From Bathynomus jamesi (lineage: Eukaryota > Arthropoda > Malacostraca > Isopoda > Cirolanidae), in the NCBI GenBank assembly GCA_023014485.1, contig JAJOZX010005627.1:1-64000 (forward strand): a stretch of 64,000 nucleotides of DNA. Direction: 5' to 3'. The translations under genes and the position numbers were made by a program. Below are positions 21,270 through 32,300 of the stretch, piece by piece (positions within the stretch are counted from its first letter, which is position 1; every line of letters starts with the position of its first letter). Under the pieces are notes generated by a model that did not search any database, was not told the DNA's origin, and saw only the letters and a program-made list of their open reading frames with translations.

Positions 21270-22800
21270 TCAGCAGTCTGTATTCACGAAATATTCCACA
21301 AAGTCAAAAAAAGTCACGATTGCATTATTCAAAGTTGCCAATGTAATTGTTAAGAGACAAAAGCCATTTGAAGATGGAGAACTAGTGAAAGAGGTAATGT
21401 TGTCTGATGTACAATCGCTTTTAGAATGTTTAAATAATAAACTAGCAATTATTTCGCCCATAAATCACAGAACGTTTAAGTTCAGTTAATGAATGACTTA
21501 CTGTACAAAAATGTGAATACTATTCCATACAACTAGATGAATCAATAAACGTAACTGGTACAACCTGTGACATGCCAGCGTGTGATATGCCAGCAATAAA
21601 ATTATATAAAAAAAAATAGACTAACACGAACTTAGATGTAGCTCGTAGCGTAAACTAACCCACTTTTTGTTATACTCTTCATACTTTTATTTTGTTCTTT
21701 TTTTATCCTCTTTACTTGCATGTCTGTAGTTCGCATGGTATGACTGTGTTTGAGTTAAGAATTTGTATGGTTTGTAAGCGTTCTTATTTTACTTCTTTTC
21801 ATCTTTCACCCCTTTCCTATTCTCTTCGACTATTTTTCCGACTTGTCGGCAGTGGCCGGCGGATGATGATGGTGAGTCTTTCTTTCTCTTTTTCTGAATG
21901 AATGCCAACCCACGAATAATAGGTTTTGCTACTTACTTAACCCCTTATTCTCTTGTTTTAACCCCCTACTTTCTCCTTTCTCTCGGGCTAACCTTAGAGT
22001 GGATCTTAGGGTCTTTGTTAGCCTTAGCTTTTGTAGATCTGTAGAACCCAACTACTCGTACTTATAATAGTAAAGATGTTGTTGTCAGATAATTCAACAA
22101 AGTTATTAAAAATAATTCAAATAAAATGCAAAATAATAGAAAATATTTACAGAACATTTAAAAATTATATTTTAGAAAACAACATGACTCTGCAAAAGCT
22201 TGTATCTATTACTACTGATTGGGCACTTGCAATGATAGGCTGCAATAATGGTTTGATAGGACTCTGCAAAAAAGATAGCTCTTTTTCCTGCATTTATTAA
22301 TTACCACTGCATTATGCATCAGGAAGCTCCGTGTTCTAAAGGGATTAATTTTCGACATGAGTTTAGTAACTAAGAGAATGAACTCTATTCGTGCATCAGC
22401 CCTGCAACACCGACTATTTAAAGTTCTCTTAGAAGAAGCAACTTTAAAAGAGTTTATACTACACGCAGAAGCAAGGTGGTTGAGTAAAGGTAAAATTCTT
22501 GCAAGATTTAAAGAATTCATGTCGGAGATCAAGATTATTTTGAAATCTAGAAGCGAACATTATCACCAACTAAATGAGAAGTTTTGGTTAATGAACTTAA
22601 CGTTTCTTGCAGATTTTACTCAGAAGTTGAACAGTCGACGTCTATAAAATGGGGGCTTCCTTAGCAAAAGTTTCCCCAAGCTAAAATAGAAGCCCTTGAC
22701 CTTGAAACTGTGAATATTCCAAATTATATTGTAATAAAAAGCTCTGCAAAAGATGAAAACTTTTGGAATCTTGTTGATAAGATTAATTAGGAATAAAACA
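21270..22800 (+). pseudogene. hAT transposase, fragmented
   Basis: Pieces of one ZBED/SCAN-domain-3-type hAT transposase appear in order on the top strand. At 21,300-21,490 is the segment with AKSKKPF-like KRQKPFEDGELVKEVML. At 22,076-22,300 is the block containing VSITTDWALAMIGCNNG, where D is the expected catalytic residue and the usual G-A-P is changed. At 22,357-22,647 is ALQHRLFKVLLEEATL to ARWLSKGKILARFKEFMSEI. Frameshifts and stops separate the pieces, and 21,566-22,075 looks foreign or decayed. After 22,647 only scraps (ALDLETVNIPNYI, near 22,690) remain and the hATC block is lost. This copy is clearly dead. Confidence 0.8.
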
Positions 22801-23039
22801 TTATAAAATAATGCTTCAGGGTTCTCTTTGTTATTACACAAACAACAAAAGCTTTTTCTAACCTGCTATTTTTTCTCCTTTTCTTTCGAATAAAAATAAT
22901 TTTATAAAAAAGGAAATATAATAAATGTGACCAATGTCCTTTCATTTTCTATACTGTGAAAAGGCAGTCTTGTCTGTCTGTAGACACCATGTACTTACTG
23001 TACTACAGTATTAAGCGATTCTGAACATAGAAATGAATG

Positions 23040-23425
23040 CGCTTTGCTTTGTTTCAACTTTTTACTCTCGCGCTTTAAGATTTTTATTGCTGCGTTCTTT
23101 TCTATTATTCCAGGGGTCACCAACCTGGGCGGTAGCGCCCACTAGTGAGCTCACATTAAAGGTAATTAAACATTTATGTCATTATTTATTTTATCGATTA
23201 TGATGATTTGTTCTTTTTGATCTAAGGTGGGCGATAAGCTTTTTTTAATTTTCAAAAAATCGTAAAAGTGGGCGGTGAACAAAAAAAAAGGTTGGTGACC
23301 CCTGTATTATTCGGTCGATAAAACTATAGAAAAGAACGCAGTAATGAAACTCTTAAGCTTCACATCCGAACCCATTGTATCAAGATTTGTGAAGCTTAAG
23401 ATTTTCATGGCTGCGTTCTTTTCAC
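23040..23425. repeat. GCGTTCTTTT hairpin repeat, split by a nested hAT
   Basis: The segment 23,326-23,420 folds on itself: GAACGCAGTAATGAAACTCT at the left pairs with the complement at the right, with CTTAAGCTTCACA in the stem. A similar arm, TTTATTGCTGCGTTCTTTTC, sits at 23,085-23,104, so the nested hAT landed in or beside this repeat. Partial copy at 16,198-16,285. Confidence 0.6.
23111..23304. mobile_element. 194-bp non-autonomous hAT with 8-bp TSD
   Basis: Ends CAGGGGTCACCAACCTGGGC and the complement of CAGGGGTCACCAACCTTTTT. Perfect duplications TATTATTC lie at 23,103-23,110 and 23,305-23,312. A second inverted pair, GGGCGGTAGCGCCCAC and GTGGGCGGTG, lies just inside. No coding sequence. 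Nested in the older hAT, hence younger. Confidence 0.95.
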
Positions 23426-23556
23426 CGAAAACTATTGACTCCCCAGTAAGGGGGGGGGCCGCAGGCCCTAGCACCGCAAGCTAAATGGGCTCCTCGGGCC
23501 CACTTTAGCTAATATTCCTAAATTGCCTTTCGATGCCGAAAGGTTGAGGACCCCTG

Positions 23557-23890
23557 AGTTAGATTGTCTGTGAAAACAAATCACAATTCAATAATTTCTA
23601 TTAATTTCTGTTTACAATGTAATTAAATATTTTAGTCATGTCACTTATCTAGGATGTTGTTGCGAGATTTTTAAATTATTTTTTAAACCATACAGCTTTA
23701 ATTTTTTAAAAAAACATCTATATTTCCACTAAGTTATTGAAATATTTAATTTGTAAACCCCCTTCATCAAAGGTTCTGTGCCATTAAAAATGGAAATAGC
23801 TTTTTCCTAAAGGCTTGGAGAAAATAAATCTATGTTTATTGTCTCACCGACCATTCTTTTTATCACACACACACCACACACACACACATA

Positions 23891-23939
<49 letters not shown>

Positions 23940-24561
23940 TACACTGTATATAGTATTATAATATTAATCCAGTTTATAAAGAAAGCGCATTTGAAGAAAT
24001 GTCTGAAAATGTTTCATTCTTAATGATTAAACGCTGTAAATTTCTCGTTTTAGGATGAAATCCTCATCACGTGATGAATATTTCTAAACACTGTAAATTA
24101 AGTGCCTTCATTAATTTCTTGAACAAAAGCAATTCCGTAAATTTATTGAAACTTTTGTCGTTACAGGCGAAACATTTTTTTGTCTGGATAGCTTCCTTTA
24201 ACACCTTTTCTTAAAGACTTTAAAGTTATCTCTTAATTTTATAAGATTTAATACTTCTTTTATACTTCTTTTAGGGTTTAAAAGACATAAAATGCTTGTA
24301 ATTCGTAATGAAACTAAACGCTGCCCCAGTTAACAGCAAACAAAAGTTCCTCTTCACTCTCAAACTATGTAATTCTTCCTTCATTATCCAATACAGAATT
24401 TTTGGCTTTTCTGCAAAAGTAAAATAAAACGTCTTTGTAAAGCGTTGAGAGTTCCTTAATAATCCTTTAAGGCAAAATGATGATGATGTTAGGAGCATTC
24501 CGTAAAGATTTCTTATTGGATGTCTTATTTGCGAAGTAAATTGTTTTATTTCCCATATGCA

Positions 24562-24630
<69 letters not shown>

Positions 24631-24720
24631 AACTTGAAGTAATTTTTAAGACTTTATAGTATAAAGAAATAAAGATTTTTCGCAACCTTCTATACACTGA
24701 AATATTATCTTCTATTATCT
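23557..24720. other. No gene; microsatellites
   Basis: (CA)n(TA)n at about 23,864-23,943 and (GA)n at about 24,562-24,627. The remainder is AT-rich with no recognisable motif. Confidence 0.5.
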
Positions 24721-24723
24721 CCA

Positions 24724-24756
<33 letters not shown>

Positions 24757-25347
24757 ATGATGCAAACCCACAAGGAAAAACAAAAACGATTCCAAGGCCT
24801 TTCGTGTATTCAGAGCTACAACTCGTCAGGGAATGAAGAGAGAAGGCAAGATGCCCATAAATATATACAACGTAGCAGAAACCAAAACAATTAGCACATA
24901 CGTAACAAGAGTTAATGAGAGGCAAAAGGAATTTTAACAAGATATTGTCAATTTTATACATTCCCGCACTGTTATTGAAATTGTTTTTAAAATAGATAAA
25001 TGCACATTCTAGAATATTTCTTTCAATTATATCTCTGTTTTCAATAAGTGCTTTAGAACTATCCCACTTGATGCTATGATTACATCTATACATATGGTTA
25101 AACAAAGCATTGGAATTATTAGCTGTTTTACACACATATTTATGCTGTTTTACCCTAATATCTAACGTTTTACCCGTTTGGCCTATATATACTGAGTTGC
25201 ATTGTGTACATCCGATCCAATACACACAACCAACATTATCCGGGCTATTCTGTATTAGGCGTGATTTAACAGTATTATTATACTTAAAGACTACATTGAT
25301 GCCAATTGCTTTAAGTAAAGTCGGAAGATACTGAAAATTAATATGGT
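24757..25347 (-). pseudogene. Penelope-like element 3' part with GIY-YIG endonuclease
   Basis: The bottom strand begins inside the connector (LPTLLKAIGINVVFKYNNTV) and continues into the endonuclease domain of Penelope-like elements. Motifs are CTQCNSVYIGQTGKTLDIRV (the GIY-YIG core, here VYIGQTG), VKQHKY, the SNALFNHMYRCNHSIKW block with H and C residues, and IIERNILECAF. This enzyme nicks the target so that the reverse transcriptase can prime. The frame is open for at least 165 codons but lacks the reverse transcriptase, so the copy is 5' truncated. It ends with CCTTGTGGGTTTGCATCATT against (TA)n. A second copy faces it at 25,366. Confidence 0.85.
24789..24834 (-). ncRNA. Candidate hammerhead ribozyme in the Penelope 3' region
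   Basis: Bottom-strand order: stem I ATTCC (24,830-24,834), core CTGACGA (24,823-24,829), stem II opening G and closing C with TGTA/TACA and one bulged T (24,804-24,822), core GAAA (24,800-24,803), self-complementary AGGCCT as stem III (24,795-24,800), T as the cleavage-site nucleotide (24,794), and GGAAT closing stem I (24,789-24,793). All invariant hammerhead core positions that I can check are present. Penelope-like elements of animals are known to carry hammerheads with a very short stem III that work as dimers. Here stem III has no loop, so dimeric pairing would be needed. Confidence 0.65.
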
Positions 25348-25365
25348 AAGGTGACCATCATCCCT

Positions 25366-25937
25366 TGATTAAATCCTCTATTTTCTCTGCTATGTTTCTT
25401 AGAGCATTGAGAGTTGTCAGTCCTGAATTTTTAGATTCCGAGTTATGCAATATCATGAATATTGGTACTAAAGTATGTTATCCTATTTCATTATTAGATA
25501 ACTGTCTTGGAAAAACCAAGAATAGGTATTATAATAGTGTAACTGTAAAGGAATTTGAGCGTAAAAATATCCTTAGCCTACCTTACCATGTTAATTTTCA
25601 ATATCTTCCGACTTTACTTAAAGCAATTGGCATCAATGTAGTCTTTAAGTATAATAATACTGTTAAATCACGCCTAATAAAGAATAGCCCTGATAATGTT
25701 GTTGGTTGTGTGTATTCGATCGGATGTACACAATGTAACTCAGAATATATATAGGCCAAACGGGTAAAACGTTAGATATTAGGGTAAAACAGCATAAATA
25801 TGCGTGTAGAACAGCTACTAATTCCAATGCTTTGTTTGACCATCTGTACAGATGTAATCATAGCATCAAGTTGGATAGTTCTAAAGCGCTTGTTGAAAAC
25901 AGAGATATAATTGAAAGAAATATTCTAGAATGTGTAT
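25366..25937 (+). pseudogene. Penelope-like element fragment, facing the previous copy
   Basis: The top strand encodes the end of the reverse transcriptase region (FLRALRVVSPEFLDSELCNI), the connector and the start of the GIY-YIG domain (VGCVYSIGCTQCNSEYI). Compared with the left copy, two extra bases in the AATATATATAGG segment near 25,745 shift the frame, so the endonuclease is broken. Beyond this the DNA still matches the left copy to about 25,937 (RCNHSIK to NILEC), where it is cut off by an hAT terminus. The two copies are head to head and differ at several positions, so they are not a simple fold-back artefact. Confidence 0.82.
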
Positions 25938-25974
25938 TTGGGGTCGTGACCTTTATAGGTTAAGAACCACTGGT
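25938..25974. mobile_element. hAT right-end fragment
   Basis: GGGGTCGTGACC followed by AGGTTAAGAACCACTG is the common hAT terminus CAGTGGTTCTTAACCT in complement, followed by GTCTAAAG. No matching left end was found, so it is a truncated piece that cuts off the Penelope fragment. Confidence 0.55.
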
Positions 25975-26700
25975 CTAAAGCCTGTTCTTTATTTCCCTAG
26001 GGCATGTTCTTCCTTAATACATTATTTTCCATCGTCGTGAAGTTAATTAAATGATCTGTTTTGAGAATATGTACCAAAACATCACTATATTTAGTTACAG
26101 TTTACTCAAAGATGATTAAAAAACCTTTCATTTTCACAGTAAGTTTACGTTTTTTCTTTTCTATTATTTCTATTATCATACCCTATTGTTTACCTCTTCC
26201 TTTTCTATTATTTCTATTTTTCTTTGTAAAAAAATAGAAATGAATCTCAAAGATTTTTACCTGAAAAGCTGTCATGCTTCCTAACGACATATTCAGATAA
26301 GAATACTGTAATTAAACTACTTGTCACTAAAAATACAAAATTAAACGTTAATGCCAACATTGTGTAAACCTATATGGATGTTTTTTCAGCATTTTTTCTA
26401 ATTTAAAACTAAAAATTTTTTTTTTTGGAGCGCGCGTGAATACTGGTATTACTCCATCTTTAATATTATCTATCTCTGTTTTTGAAAGTTCTGAGTACAT
26501 TTTTTTTATTTTTATTTTTACTTATTTACTGTGTTCATCAAATTTGAGCATCATCTGCCATCAACCTTTCTTACTCCTCAACTTCTATGTTTCGTCCTGT
26601 TTCATGTCCACCACGTTCAGTTCATGTCCATTATGTCCATCTGCTGAAAACGAATTCACGGTGTTCGGTTCTTTTTTTTTATTTTTAGCATTAATTTACT
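25975..26700. other. No recognisable feature
   Basis: AT-rich DNA with a direct repeat of TTTTCTATTATTTCTAT at about 26,157 and 26,202. No coding signal. Confidence 0.45.
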
Positions 26701-26703
26701 GAT

Positions 26704-26851
26704 TTTGTTCTGGCTAACGCCAGAAGATTTTATTAATTCTTGGAAAGACCTCTGTGTAGTAAAGGATTAAGCAAACATCTCTTAACCCTTTATTGCACAG
26801 AAGTCTTTCTGAGACTGAATAAAATCGTCTGGCGTTAGCCAGAACAAAAGC
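26704..26851. repeat. Hairpin with CTGGCTAACGCCAGA arms
   Basis: TTTTGTTCTGGCTAACGCCA at the left pairs with its complement at about 26,832-26,851, and AAGACCTCTGTG-type segments pair further in. The arms are about 65 bp with mismatches. It overlaps the TTAA-bounded MITE on its right. Confidence 0.7.
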
Positions 26852-26883
26852 AGTAAAGTAACACTGCGCGATAAAGGGGTTAA
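26782..26883. mobile_element. 102-bp piggyBac-like MITE
   Basis: TTAA flanks at both ends with inverted CCCTTTATTGCACAG and CTGCGCGATAAAGGGG. It belongs with the TTAA elements at 18,755 and 55,002. The left arm of the neighbouring hairpin contains a partial inverted copy ending in AAAGGATTAA. Confidence 0.7.
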
Positions 26884-27603
26884 AATTGGAGTTTATTAGT
26901 ACGAAGTTCATCTATTTTGTCCTAATCATTTGTCCACATTTTCAGTATCAATCGTACGGTTTTTACGCCGTGCAACGATTTTATCCCTAACCGTCAACAA
27001 CATAATACTTTCTCGTGGCACCATAGCATAAACTTCTGATTCTAATGATGGCATTCCAGTGACCTTTTCGCAATTCGCTTTTCATTTGTTAGAATATTAT
27101 ATATGTATTTCCACATTTCCCCCAAATATTTGTACCTTATTTATATGTTTCATTAAATAAGATAAACAAGTCATTAAAAGCGACATTTTACCTTAGAAAA
27201 TTCGCCATACATTTTCTCTCGCTTTTATTTTACGAAATGAGATGGTGCCAATCCGCGGATATTATAATTCGTATCTTTTTTAAGTATACGACGAATACGT
27301 TTGCCTCTTTAAAGTATAAAGGAAAAGTCTGCGATGTCTTAAAATGCTCTCCACAATCCATATGCAAATATTTATCTATATATTCACCTTTTAATTTTTT
27401 TTATTCCCGCCCCGCGAATCTGGCCCAGACGTTCGGTGTATTTTTATCTACCCGATAACGCTTAGCATATCGTCTAGTGAAAACTCAGTGCCAGACCAAG
27501 TTTTTTGGGTCAGACAGCTTCTTGTCATTTTTTTTAATTGTGTTTGTTTATTATTCAAATTTATTTTATTTAAAAATCTTAAAGCTGTCTCAAGACTGTT
27601 TTA

Positions 27604-27606
<3 letters not shown>
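26884..27606. other. No recognisable feature
   Basis: Moderately AT-rich DNA with short open frames of 65-73 codons on both strands and no domain. Confidence 0.4.

Positions 27607-27665
<59 letters not shown>
27607..27665. repeat. (TA)n microsatellite
   Basis: A pure TA run. It reads as alternating Y and I in every frame. Confidence 0.97.
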
Positions 27666-27668
<3 letters not shown>

Positions 27669-27701
27669 GGAATGAACTCAGAATGGTCCCCTGAGTTTTT
27701 T

Positions 27702-27959
27702 ATGATACACACAGACAGTGCATGGAACAAGGAACTCTTCTGGGATAATTAAATCCACTATGGATCCTGTCTGCTTTGCAGATAGCTGGTGAGGGAAGCT
27801 ATATTTATGGGACCTCTTTGCGAGTGACCCGTTGCCCACGTCGGGGTAGCATCATGAAAAAGAAAAACTATGGTATTTGTCATTTACCATTACTTATTCG
27901 GACTATAGTGGATTTAATTATCCCAGAAGAGTTCCTTGTTCCATGCACTGTCTGTGTGT

Positions 27960-27963
<4 letters not shown>
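27702..27963. mobile_element. Fold-back element with 60-bp near-perfect arms
   Basis: Left arm 27,702-27,761 starts ATGATACACACAGACAGTGC and right arm 27,904-27,963 is its complement with at most one or two mismatches. The 142-bp loop includes a moderately GC-rich segment (GACCCGTTGCCCACGTCGGG). (TA)n tracts lie on both sides. No family assigned. Confidence 0.8.

Positions 27964-28009
<46 letters not shown>
27964..28009. repeat. (TA)n microsatellite
   Basis: A pure TA run between two small elements. Confidence 0.95.
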
Positions 28010-28013
<4 letters not shown>

Positions 28014-28077
28014 GTCTCAAAAGTCACTGTGCACTTTTATATATATATATATGTGCACAAGGACTTTTGAGACACCC

Positions 28078-28079
<2 letters not shown>
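28010..28079. mobile_element. 70-bp mariner-type hairpin MITE
   Basis: GGGTGTCTCAAAAGTC and GTGCAC at the left pair with GTGCAC and GACTTTTGAGACACCC at the right around a (TA)n loop. The terminus is close to that of 38,421-38,961 (GGGTGTCCCAAAAGTC). Confidence 0.75.
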
Positions 28080-28120
<41 letters not shown>

Positions 28121-28309
28121 GGTGATCCAGAGAAATGGGACCCAAAAGAAACCCCTGTAACTCAAAGTATAAGTCCTTTTATAAAATCATACGCATCATT
28201 CGAAAGAGGATAGTTACAAGTTTGTACAGGATTGTATAGGTTTTGACAATACAAGACAAGATAAGATACAAAACAAAATAAAAGTGTTAGTTAAAACTAA
28301 CCCTTCAAG

Positions 28310-28857
28310 ATGACTGCATGGACTGTGGAACAGCTGCGTTTCATAACTGAGCAATATTATGAGCATGGAAGAAGTGTAGTTTCAGCTCAAAGATTTTTCA
28401 AGACAAATTTTCAGATGTCAAAATCACCTTCTAAGAAAGTAATCCGTCGGTGTGTCAGAAATTTTTCCCTAACTGGCAGCATTGGAAAAAGAAAACCAAC
28501 TGGAAGAGTGCGCACAGCAAGGATAGACGAGATCATTAACAGAACTCATGAAATTGTACAGGATAATCCTAACATAAGCATCAGACGTGCTTCTCAGCTG
28601 TTAGGAGTTGGATATGGAACAACATACCGTATATTCAATCAAAATTTAATGCTCTTTCCATATAAAATTCAAACAGTGCAACAACTAAACGATGGAGATT
28701 TCGCACGAAGACGACAATTAAGTCAATGGATCCAACAGAAGGTAAATGACACCACCAATTTTCTAGCAACTTTGATTATGTCAGACGAAGCCCATTTTCA
28801 CTTGAATGGAACTGTAAACAAACAAAATTGTCGTTTCTGGGCAACAGAAAATCCATT
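28310..28857 (+). CDS. Mariner transposase, 5' exon-like part before the LTR insertion
   Basis: Codes for the first 182 residues of a 361-residue transposase. There is an N-terminal helix-turn-helix (TVEQLRFITEQYYEHGRSV), a basic stretch with VIRRCVRNFSLTGSIGKRKP, and a second DNA-binding region (ISIRRASQLLGVGYGTTYRI). The first catalytic aspartate is in IMSDEAHFHLNG, about 28,777-28,812. The frame ends at the 4-bp duplication CATT and resumes at 33,889 with no stop or shift once the retrotransposon is left out (548 + 538 nucleotides). So the mariner gene was intact when it was hit, and is now inactive. Confidence 0.93.
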
Positions 28858-29321
28858 TGTTGGTTTACGTCGTCGTCGTCGGCCTAGGCAAGCTACGGCT
28901 TGGGACCGTAGCGCATCTATCCGGTATAGGTTAACCTGGATGATGTAGCCATAAGCACTGCCGCTAGTTAAGTGCCAACCAGTGATTATCTCACTAGCCG
29001 TATTGAGTCCGTTAGGCGAAACTGCGACAGTACCAAAGGTGGAAAATATAACCCTTGGATTTCTATTATTTATTTGTAAAATGGACATGGTATTAGATTA
29101 AAATAATTATTTGAATATAAATAATTAACTGACAATTGTGATATATAATTAATTATGTTTACATACAATAAAATAATACAATATACATAAAATTAGTATT
29201 AATGTGGTTTACAATTGAATTATGATGGGTAACTAATTTAAAATGAATTTATAGCTATTCCGAAATTCAAGACGGTAAAATTAACATTTATCTTTAAACT
29301 AAAATAAGAGTATTCACTACA
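28858..29321 (-). repeat. 3' LTR of the Gypsy-type element
   Basis: 464 bp, identical by eye to 33,421-33,884. Downstream in the reading direction lies the CATT duplication. It starts TGTAGTGAATAC on the bottom strand and ends in ACCAACA. Confidence 0.95.
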
Positions 29322-29337
29322 CACTCCCCCACCAGAG
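29322..29337 (-). other. Polypurine tract
   Basis: Bottom strand CTCTGGTGGGGGAGTG directly abuts the 3' LTR. It is the expected primer for plus-strand synthesis. It follows the pol stop codon by only a few bases. Confidence 0.75.
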
Positions 29338-29344
29338 AGGAAGT

Positions 29345-32300
29345 TCAAAGAGTTCCGAACGACACAGATTTCCCATGGACCTTTTTGGTAGCTACATGTA
29401 CCTCGCTTAAGGTTGATTCCAAAAACGCAGGCTTAAGACGATCGATAGAAACCTTGTCGACCTTGGAACCGCGCTGGATGAGAAATGATTTGCGCGTACG
29501 TCGGAGAACTTCATTGGGCCCGTCATATGGACATCGGAGAGGCCGTTTTGGGAGAGGTACACGAACGAAAACGTGGGTGCAAGATTGGAGGGCTGGGGAA
29601 ACAAAGATGTTCTGTTGGCTAGTCAATCGAGGGGGAACAGGCTGAAGGGACTGCATGTGAGAGGAAAGTGTTTGAGCGAATTCCGTAGGATCGCATGACT
29701 TATCCCCTGCAGTGAAGTAGCCACCTGGTAGCCGCAGTGTTGTTCCATAGACTAGTTCAGCCGCTGTAGTCTTCAGATCACTCTTAAATGCAGAGCGAAT
29801 ACCAAGCAACACGAGTGGAAGCTTATCCATCCAATGGGAGTCTTCGTGACACATAAGGGATGACTTCAGCTGGCGATGGAAGCGTTCGACGAGGCCGTTA
29901 GCTTGCGGATGATACGCACAGGTATGCGCATGTACTGTACCCAACAAGCTGGTAAACTTCTTCCAAAGCGAAGACTCAAATTGGCGACCTTGGTCAGTGA
30001 TGACTTTTGTCGGCAATCCAAATCTTGATACCCATCCATGAAGAAAGGCTCTTGCAACAGTGTCCGCTTGGATATCAGGAAGTGGGATGGCTTCAGGCCA
30101 TCTGGAAAAGCGGTCGAGACAGGTAGCAGATAACGTTGGCCTTGAATCACTGGAAGAGGGCCAACAATGTCTACATGAATTACCTCAAATCGCTGGGATG
30201 GGGGCGGAAATGCGTCCAAGGGGGACCTGGTGTGCCTTTGGACTTTGGCACGCTGGCAGGCAAGGCACGTTTTGGTCCAATGTTTGACATCCTTCCGCAT
30301 CGAGGGCCAAAAAGCGAGAGGTAACCAGGTGTTGCGAAGCACGGATACCAGGATGGGAGGGCTTATGAAGATCTGTGAAGACTGCTTGTCTGTGACATGG
30401 AGGGACATAAGGGCGAATAGCAGCTGTTGATACGTCGCAATAGAGGGGCACAGACAATCCTGGCATACTCATTTTCTTGAGGGAAAGTGAGTGAGTGGAG
30501 TCTTCTCTGAGCAGGTCTTGTAGTTCCGTATCCTTATCTTGATCCTGTGCAATAGCATTCCACAGTGTAGAGCTGAGGGTAACAGAAGTAATCTCTATTC
30601 TTGAAAGTGCATCCGCTGGAGTGTTCAAGACACCTTTGATGTGGCGGATATCTGTGGTAAATTGCGAGATATAATCGAGTTGCCTGATGACTCTGGGAGA
30701 GTGGTTACAGCTGTTTTTATTGAAGACAGTGACCAAAGGTTTGTGGTCGGTAAAAACACAAAACTCTCGGCCTTCAAGGAAATGTTGAAAATGCTTCACG
30801 TTTAAGTAAATAGCAAGAAGTTCACGTCCGAAAGCACTATAACGCGTTTGGGCTGGCTGCAGCTTTTTCGAGCAAAACGCGATGGGTGCTTGTTGACCGT
30901 TAATGGTTTGTTCCAACACCCCACCGATCGCAACATCTGAGGCATCGACCGTCAGAGTTAGGGGGGCATCACTGATAGGAAATGACAGAGACAATGCACT
31001 ATTGATAGCATTTTTGGCATTGTCGAACGCCTGTAACCTATCGCTACACCATACCAATTTCGTTACCTTGCGTTTGTGTGTGATCATAGCGTGTAGAGGA
31101 GCAAGAACACTGGCACAGTTTTTAATGAACTTGTGGTAATAATTTACCAAACCTAGAAACCGACGTAACTCACGCTGATTATTTGGCATAGGGTAATTTT
31201 TTATCACTTCACACTTGTCCTGAAGGGGGGTAATTCCGTGCTGCGAAATCGTGTGACTAAGAAATTCCAAGGTTGGCTGTGCAAACACACACTTAGATGC
31301 ATTAATAGTAACACCGTATTGTTCTAAGCGTTGAAAGAGGAGTGAAAGATGTTCCTTATGTTCCTCTTCCGTTGAGCTGGCCACAAGCAAATCATCGATG
31401 TAGGCATAAACAAAGTCTAAGCCTCTGGTGACCTCATCTATAAACCTTTGAAAGGTTTGCGCAGCATTCCGTAACCCGAACGGCATCTTCACAAATTCGA
31501 ATAACCCAAATGGTGTACAAACTGCAGTCTTGGGAATATCCGAAGGCTCTACGGGAATGTGGTGGAAAGCCTTAACGAGGTCTATTTTACTGAAGATAGA
31601 TTTGCCGTGGAGAAGAGAAGTAAAGTCTTGGACATTTGGTACCGGATATCGGTCCGGGATGGTTGTCGAATTCAAAAACCGGTAATCCCCACATGGTCTC
31701 CAGTCTCCTGACTTCTTCTGGACCAGGTGTAGGAGGAGAGGACCAACTGCTTTTGGAAGGTCTTATTATCCCAAGATCCATCATAAGCTGGAATTCCGAT
31801 TTGGCAGCTTTCAGTTTGTCCGGGGCAAGACGTCTGGGTTTTGCAAACACAGGGGGACCTTTTGTTGTAATGTGATGGGTAATGGTGTGCTTAATGGTAT
31901 CACCCATCTGCATCGGTTGAAGAATTCCTGGATATCGCTGGAAAAGGCACTGGTACATGGAATTAGGGGGAACGAGGGAAAGTGCAGAGTTCGAGGCGTC
32001 CGGAAGGGCAACCTGTTTGGCAAGAACAGAAAGCAGTGTGGCCTGGTCGCATAAGCGTCGCTTGTCAAGATCCACCAGGAGTTTGAAATGCTGGAGGAAG
32101 TCAGCGCCGATTATGGGATGCTGCACTTGAGCACAGATGAAAATCCACTTGAAGGATCGGTGAAGGCCCAAGTTTAGTTCACGCGACTGAGTACCGTACG
32201 TGGGTATGCGTGAACCGTTAGCAGCGTATAGAGGCGGAGATTCCGAGTGCGTATGACCAGATTTTTGAGGGAATACACTGACTGACGCTCCGGTATCGAC

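Larger units (their letters stand above)
21081..23556 (+). mobile_element. Old hAT transposon with 8-bp TSD
   Basis: The ends are CAGGAATACTCAACCTAGTGG and the complement of CAGGGGTCCTCAACCTTTCGG. Perfect target duplications AGTTAGAT lie at 21,073-21,080 and 23,557-23,564. GC-rich segments (GCCGCGGGCGC, and GGGCCCGAGG-type on the right) lie just inside. It carries a broken transposase and a later 194-bp hAT at 23,111-23,304. Confidence 0.92.

Noticed and set aside
22212..22532. 106-codon frame on the bottom strand
   Set aside because: Antisense to recognisable hAT transposase codons.
27477..28213. Open frames rich in YIYIYI, also at 17,716, 23,832, 40,410, 46,215 and 58,650
   Set aside because: Products of reading (TA)n microsatellites.
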